Shown: one piece after another, positions 59,889 to 64,000 of the stretch
How the letters are laid out: each line of letters opens with the position of its first letter
Numbering within the stretch: position 1 is the stretch's first letter
Source of the DNA: Mycolicibacterium lutetiense
GTDB lineage: Bacteria > Actinomycetota > Actinomycetes > Mycobacteriales > Mycobacteriaceae
Direction of reading: 5' to 3'
Assembly (NCBI RefSeq): GCF_017876775.1
Contig: NZ_JAGIOP010000001.1
Location: 248,001-312,000 of the forward strand
DNA length: 64,000 nucleotides
The notes under the pieces: model-generated
The model's input: the letters and a program-made list of their open reading frames with translations, nothing else
Told to the model about the DNA's origin: nothing
The model's database searches: none
Made by a program: the position numbers and the translations under genes

Positions 59889-60470
59889 ATGAGCATCGGC
59901 GTCGTTGACGACACGGCCTGGCCGGAGCCGACTCGGCGCCGGATGTTGGACGCGGCGATGAAACTGTTCAGCCAGTACAGTTTCGCCGGAACCTCGCTGC
60001 AGATGATCGCCGCCGAACTGAACCTCACCAAAGCGGCGATCTACTACCACTTCCGCACCCGCGAGCAACTCCTGATCGCCCTGATGCAGCCGATGCTCAG
60101 CCAGATCGGGCAGGTAGTGGAGCGCGCGGAGCGCAGCCGTGGCGACCGCGCCCGCGCTGAGGCGATTCTGGTCGGGTACGCCGACATCGTGGCGAGGAAC
60201 CGGTCACTGACCGCCGTCACTGTTTTCGACCCCAGCGTCAGCAGCGTGCTCAGAAACCAACCGGAGTGGGCTGCGTTGATCGAGCGTCAACTTGCCCTGC
60301 TGGCTGCCGTCGGCTCATCGCCTACCGGCGCGATCAATGCTGCGGCGGTGATGACCGGCTTGGCAGGTGCTGCATCGACCGCGGACCCTGACCTCGCTGA
60401 TGATGCGTTGCGTGAAGAACTCGTCGCCGTCGGCCGTCGAATCTTGGAATTGCCCGCCCCAAAGCGCTGA
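59889..60470 (+). CDS. TetR-family regulator divergent from the SnoaL operon
   Basis: A 193-residue regulator with HTH (about 15-60) TRRRMLDAAMKLF, TSLQMIAAELNLTKAAIYYHF and TREQLLIALM. The ligand domain follows (about 70-190). ATG at 59889 is preceded by GAGGAGGGGCG. It probably represses the SnoaL-SDR-SnoaL operon that begins 189 bp away on the other strand. A gap of 235 bp without a gene separates it from the next TetR gene. Confidence 0.88.
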   Translation: MSIGVVDDTAWPEPTRRRMLDAAMKLFSQYSFAGTSLQMIAAELNLTKAAIYYHFRTREQLLIALMQPMLSQIGQVVERAERSRGDRARAEAILVGYADIVARNRSLTAVTVFDPSVSSVLRNQPEWAALIERQLALLAAVGSSPTGAINAAAVMTGLAGAASTADPDLADDALREELVAVGRRILELPAPKR

Positions 60471-60705
60471 CTGGGGACGACTTTCAATTCGATCTGGACG
60501 TCATCATCGCCGGGTTGGGGAGCCGGTTGGGCACAGGTGCTTGAGAAACCTGATAACACCGGGGATACCGCGTTTCGAACTCATACCCCACTTCCTGAGC
60601 CGGGGTAGAAGTGGCAGCTGTGACCCTAGGTGCTCAACGCAGTTCGACGAACCGCTATTCGTCCACTCGGTCGGGTAGTCGACCAGCCCCGGTTAGGATG
60701 GGGGC

Positions 60706-61320
60706 GTGGAGGTTCAGCCCGCCGGCTCCAGCCGAGTGACGCGTCGTCGTGACCGGCGTAAGGCCGAGATCGTCAAGACTGCCACCCGAATCCTGACCGA
60801 GTCCGGCTACCAGGGTATGAGCCTGGAAGAAGTCGCCGAGCAGACCGACATCGCCAAGGCCACGCTCTACCACTACTTTTCGTCCAAGGATGCCCTGGTT
60901 GCCGCCGCACTCGAGACCCTCACCGAGGACGTGCTGCAGCGGCTCGCGGCCCGCGAGGAGGCGATCGGAAAGGTCGGTGCCCGCGAGCACCTTGCGGCCC
61001 TGATCGATGAACAGATCCGCATCCTGACCGAGACCGCACCCGAGGTGGCCGCGGTGTTCTCCTGGCCGCGGGGCTGGCCGGCGGTGTTCGACGAACCGAT
61101 GAAGGACATGCGTCGTCGCCACGACGCGGTGTTCCGCCGGGTCGTCGACCGCGGTGTGGCCGGCGGTGAATTCACCTGCCCCGACGTCAATGTCGCCTTG
61201 CAGTGCCTGCACGGGATTCTCAACCAGTCCTCGGTCTGGATCGGGCCGGGCATGCACGACGACGACCGCGCCGACCTGCGTGCCGCGATCGTCGACCGTG
61301 CGTTGTGCCTGTTCTACTGA
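60706..61320 (+). CDS. TetR-family regulator
   Basis: A 204-residue regulator starting at GTG 60706. The HTH (about 15-60) is RRKAEIVKTATRILTESGYQ, then MSLEEVAEQTDIAKATLYHYF and SSKDALVAAAL. The C-terminal domain has a Trp/Pro motif (FSWPRGWPAVFDEP) and a long helical end. TTAGGATG before the start may be a -10 box, giving a short leader. It is convergent with the LLM oxidoreductase (4 bp between stops) and likely controls the nearby degradation genes. Confidence 0.88.
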   Translation: MEVQPAGSSRVTRRRDRRKAEIVKTATRILTESGYQGMSLEEVAEQTDIAKATLYHYFSSKDALVAAALETLTEDVLQRLAAREEAIGKVGAREHLAALIDEQIRILTETAPEVAAVFSWPRGWPAVFDEPMKDMRRRHDAVFRRVVDRGVAGGEFTCPDVNVALQCLHGILNQSSVWIGPGMHDDDRADLRAAIVDRALCLFY

Positions 61321-61323
61321 CCG

Positions 61324-62334
61324 CTATCCGGCTCCTGCGGCGGCGGCCACCTCGATGAGCAGGTGCTCGTTGGCGTTGATCCGCTCGGCCTCGACCCCGT
61401 AGTGCGGCGGGTAGAGCAGTGCCCAGTCGACCACGTCGGCGTAGCGACGCAGCTGCTCGACGATGTCCTCCGGGGTTCCGAACACCGCGCGGTCCCCGAC
61501 CATCGCCTGCCCGGCGGCGACCACCCCGTCGAGGTCGTTGCGGGCCAGGGCCTCTCGGCTGGCCTGGCGCTCTGCGGTGTGCTCGCCACCCGGGAACAGC
61601 GCGTCGTAACCCTTGGGGGTGGCGTAGAAGCCCACCTGTGCCGCAGCGTCCCGCCGTGCCGCGAGACGGTCCGAATCGGCCGAAGCCACAATCTGCGTGG
61701 TGACCCGGATGTCATTGACGTCCCGGCCGGCCTTGGCCGCACCGGCGGCCAGCAGCGGTAGCGAGGCGTCGCGCAGATTCTCGGCCGAGGCGATGGTGTG
61801 CCCGACGAAGCCGTCCGCGCACTGCCCGACCGCCCTGACCATGTGCTCGCCCACCCCGGCCGCCATGATCGGCACCTCGGTGGGTAGCCCGGCCCGCTCG
61901 TAGTGGGCCATCGCCACCGTGTCGAACCGGCCGTCGAAGCGGAACGGCCCGCCGCGATGGGCGATCAACTGCCGGATCAACTCGATGCGCTCGCGGACCT
62001 GTGGGGCCGGGTGCTGCAACGCCGCGCCGTACCAGTCCTGGTTCATCCGCCGGGTGCTGCTGCCCACGCCGAGCACGAACCGGCCACCGGCGAGGGCCTG
62101 GATATCGGCGGCAGCCGACGCCAGTGCCAGTGGTGCGCGGGCGAAAAGCGGTGTGACACTGGTGCCGACGATCGCGTTCTCGGTGACGGCGGCGAACGAT
62201 GCGGCCCGGGTCAGGCTGCTTCGGTTGTAGTAGTCGATGCTCCACAACGAGTGCACGCCGGCGCGGTCGGCGGCCTTGGCCACCTTGAGCGCGTCGGATG
62301 GGTTTTCGTCCATGACGACCAGGCCGATCTTCAT
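61324..62334 (-). CDS. LLM-class (F420-dependent-type) oxidoreductase
   Basis: A 336-residue TIM-barrel oxidoreductase of the luciferase-like monooxygenase class. It starts MKIGLVVMDENPSDALKVAK, has TSVTPLFARAPLALASAAAD, GRFVLGVGSS, PIMAAGVGEHMVRAVGQCADG, and VFGTPEDIVEQLRRY near the end. In mycobacteria most of this group use coenzyme F420, but FMN cannot be excluded. The ATG follows the enoyl-CoA hydratase stop by 1 base, so the two genes are coupled. Confidence 0.88.
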   Translation of the reverse strand: MKIGLVVMDENPSDALKVAKAADRAGVHSLWSIDYYNRSSLTRAASFAAVTENAIVGTSVTPLFARAPLALASAAADIQALAGGRFVLGVGSSTRRMNQDWYGAALQHPAPQVRERIELIRQLIAHRGGPFRFDGRFDTVAMAHYERAGLPTEVPIMAAGVGEHMVRAVGQCADGFVGHTIASAENLRDASLPLLAAGAAKAGRDVNDIRVTTQIVASADSDRLAARRDAAAQVGFYATPKGYDALFPGGEHTAERQASREALARNDLDGVVAAGQAMVGDRAVFGTPEDIVEQLRRYADVVDWALLYPPHYGVEAERINANEHLLIEVAAAAGAG

Positions 62335-62335
62335 G

Positions 62336-63148
62336 TCAGTCCGCCTGGCTCGGCTGTGCGGACGGGAAGTGCGGCGCGCGCTTTTCGCGCAAGGCGGTGT
62401 AGCCCTCCACGACGTCCGGCCCCAGAAAGGTCAACATCTCGTAGGCCGCAGACTGGTCGAAGATCGGGCCCGCGTTGCGCAGCCAGTTGTTGAGCGCCCG
62501 CTTGGTCAGCCGGATCGCCTGTTGGGCACCGTTGGCCAGGTTATCGGCGATCCGCAGCGCCTCATCTAGAACCTCCTCGCGCGGAAGGGCTTTGGCGACC
62601 ATTCCGATACGCTCGGCCTCGATGCCGCCGATCATCTCACCGGTCATCAGGTAGTACTTGGCCTTCGCCGTGCCGGCCAGCAGTGGCCAGATGATGGCGG
62701 CATGGTCGCCCGCGGCCACGCCGAGTTTGACGTGTCCGTCGCCGATCCGGGCGTCCTCGGCGATGATTGCGACGTCGGCGAGCAGGGCGGCCACCACGCC
62801 GGCCCCGACTGCCACACCGTTGATCGCGGACACGATCGGCTTGTCGCAGTTGATCATGTTGTAGACCAGATCGCCCATCTCGCCGAGCATGTGTGACACC
62901 CGGTCGTAGTCACCGGCCATCCGTTCGACCATGGCCAGATCGCCGCCTGCGCTGAAGGCCTTGCCGGCCCCGGTGATCACCGCGACCCGGGTCTGCGGGT
63001 CGGCGGCCACGTCCTTCCAGATGTTGGCCAACTCGGTGTGCATGCCCTCGTCGGCCGCGTTGTACTTTTCCGGCCGGTTCAGCGTGATCAACAGGACGCC
63101 GTTGTCGCGGCGGGTCAGCGTCAACTGTTGGTAAGCGGAGAAATCCAT
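62336..63148 (-). CDS. Enoyl-CoA hydratase/isomerase family protein
   Basis: A 270-residue crotonase-fold enzyme. It has the first oxyanion region [13 protein letters not shown] and the second [29 protein letters not shown]. It is the upstream gene of a pair with the LLM oxidoreductase. ATG at 63148 ([17 protein letters not shown]) is preferred to the longer frame to 63193. It is divergent from the BadH-like SDR, with an operator-like palindrome between. Confidence 0.9.
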   Translation of the reverse strand: MDFSAYQQLTLTRRDNGVLLITLNRPEKYNAADEGMHTELANIWKDVAADPQTRVAVITGAGKAFSAGGDLAMVERMAGDYDRVSHMLGEMGDLVYNMINCDKPIVSAINGVAVGAGVVAALLADVAIIAEDARIGDGHVKLGVAAGDHAAIIWPLLAGTAKAKYYLMTGEMIGGIEAERIGMVAKALPREEVLDEALRIADNLANGAQQAIRLTKRALNNWLRNAGPIFDQSAAYEMLTFLGPDVVEGYTALREKRAPHFPSAQPSQAD

Positions 63149-63228
63149 GGGGACTGTCCCTTCTGTCTGCGTGCGCACGGGCACCCGGTTCAACCGAAGT
63201 TACGGTTTTTCGACCGCCTAAGTCAATT

Positions 63229-63246
63229 ATCGACCATTCGGTTGAT
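63229..63246. promoter_or_regulatory. TetR-type operator before the BadH-like SDR
   Basis: ATCGACCATTCGGTTGAT is an imperfect palindrome of the form ATCRACC-N4-GGTYGAT in the 163-bp gap between the divergent enoyl-CoA hydratase and SDR genes. The TetR gene at 60706 is a candidate ligand. Confidence 0.6.
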
Positions 63247-63311
63247 TTTCTGCATCGATCGGCCGATAGTGGCCATAGCGTCCACATCACCGCAGATCGG
63301 GAGGTCAGATA

Positions 63312-64000
63312 GTGCCATTCGACAACAAAGTCGCCGTGGTCACGGGTGCCGCCTCGGGGATCGGCCGGGCCATCGCGATCGCCCTGGCAGAGGAGGGCGC
63401 CGTAGTCGCCGCCGTCGACCGCAACGAAGCGGGCCTGAAGCAGACCGTGCGGGCCTGTGCGACTGCGACCGCTCACGTGGTCGATCTCGCCGATCCGGCA
63501 GCGGTCAGCACACTGCGCGACGAGGTGGTGGCCGCCCACGGACTTCCCGGCGTCATCGTCAATGCCGCCGGCTTCGATCGGGTCGAACCGTTCATGTCCA
63601 ACGACGACGCCCTCTGGCAGTCGTTGGTCGCGTTGAACTTCCTCGGACCCGTCCGACTCACCCACGCGTTCCTCGAAACGATCCTCGACGAGGGGAATAT
63701 GGCAAAGATCGTCAACATTGCCAGCGATGCAGGGCGGGTGGGCAGTCTGGGGGAGACGGTCTACGCCGGCACCAAGGGCGGGGTGATCGCTTTCACCAAG
63801 TCGCTCGCGCGCGAGATGGCCCGTCATCAGATCAACGTCAACTGTGTTTGCCCTGGACCGACCGACACCCCGCTGTTCGACTCGCTTCCCGACCGGGTCC
63901 GTGAGGGGCTGATCAGAGCCATCCCGTTCCGCCGGGTCGCCAAACCGGAAGAGGTTGCCAAGGCTGTGCTCTTTTTTGCCTCCGACGATGCCAGCTTCAT
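63312..64000 (+). CDS. SDR oxidoreductase, BadH-like (2-hydroxycyclohexanecarboxyl-CoA dehydrogenase type), 3' truncated
   Basis: A 229-codon fragment that runs off the end of the window; it starts at GTG 63312 with GAGGTC upstream. It has the cofactor motif TGAASGIGRA, VIVNAAGFDRV in the NNAG position, Ser in VNIASDAGRVG, catalytic YAGTKGG, and VNCVCPGPTDTPL. The pattern is very close to remembered BadH of Rhodopseudomonas, which oxidises 2-hydroxycyclohexanecarboxyl-CoA. With the divergent enoyl-CoA hydratase, alicyclic-acid or similar CoA-ester degradation is likely, though not proven. Confidence 0.85.
   Translation, partial: MPFDNKVAVVTGAASGIGRAIAIALAEEGAVVAAVDRNEAGLKQTVRACATATAHVVDLADPAAVSTLRDEVVAAHGLPGVIVNAAGFDRVEPFMSNDDALWQSLVALNFLGPVRLTHAFLETILDEGNMAKIVNIASDAGRVGSLGETVYAGTKGGVIAFTKSLAREMARHQINVNCVCPGPTDTPLFDSLPDRVREGLIRAIPFRRVAKPEEVAKAVLFFASDDASF

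Overview
The window is a high-GC actinobacterial chromosome segment, and the gene content places it in a rapidly growing Mycobacterium (Mycolicibacterium). Evidence includes an MspA-type porin, the MprAB two-component system, LpqN lipoproteins, CYP125/CYP136 cytochromes, DUF559 and hemophore-type mycobacterial proteins, and many GTG starts with 4-base stop/start overlaps. Gene order follows the M. tuberculosis Rv0955-Rv0959 block, then Rv0971c-Rv0976c, then rpmF to Rv0996 (recalled from memory, not searched). Two accessory stretches interrupt or follow this backbone.

Region 1 (1-11.4 kb, mostly conserved). It holds the end of a DUF6350 membrane protein, purN-purH, a DUF559 endonuclease-fold gene flanked by palindromic repeats, a hormone-sensitive-lipase-type esterase, two small exported proteins (one hemophore-like), a PknF-like Ser/Thr kinase with an extracytoplasmic LpqN-type domain, and a MoxR-type ATPase/VWA pair.

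Region 2 (11.4-27 kb, accessory and envelope). It holds an LpqN-family lipoprotein, two paralogous exported proteins sharing a leader and a lysine-rich tail, further exported proteins with similar tails (one a PE-PPE-domain hydrolase), a DUF1707 protein and an NmrA-type SDR. It also carries a compact steroid-catabolic island, cyp125 divergent from kshA-hsaA, with a KstR-like palindrome between them.

Region 3 (27-52 kb, conserved). A six-gene acyl-CoA carboxylase operon (atuA-fadE13-accD2-accA2-fadE12-echA7) is preceded by a TetR-type palindrome. Then come rpmF, the envelope-stress genes mprA-mprB-pepD-moaB2 with MprA-box-like repeats, a 54-aa acidic protein, the mspC-type porin, mscL, a SAF-domain protein, the Ruc-type chaperone, a secreted HNH-type protein, a universal-stress protein coupled to an APC permease, a 5-formyl-THF cyclo-ligase, galU, a MoeA-like protein that has lost several insertase motifs (probably Glp), rimJ, glpR and tRNA-Ala(CGC).

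Region 4 (52-64 kb, accessory). An IS481-family element has inserted at the tRNA 3' end with a 15-bp target duplication. It is followed by three catabolic or regulatory modules, each with a TetR gene: a CYP136-like operon, a SnoaL-SDR-SnoaL operon, and an enoyl-CoA hydratase/LLM oxidoreductase pair divergent from a BadH-like SDR that runs off the window end.
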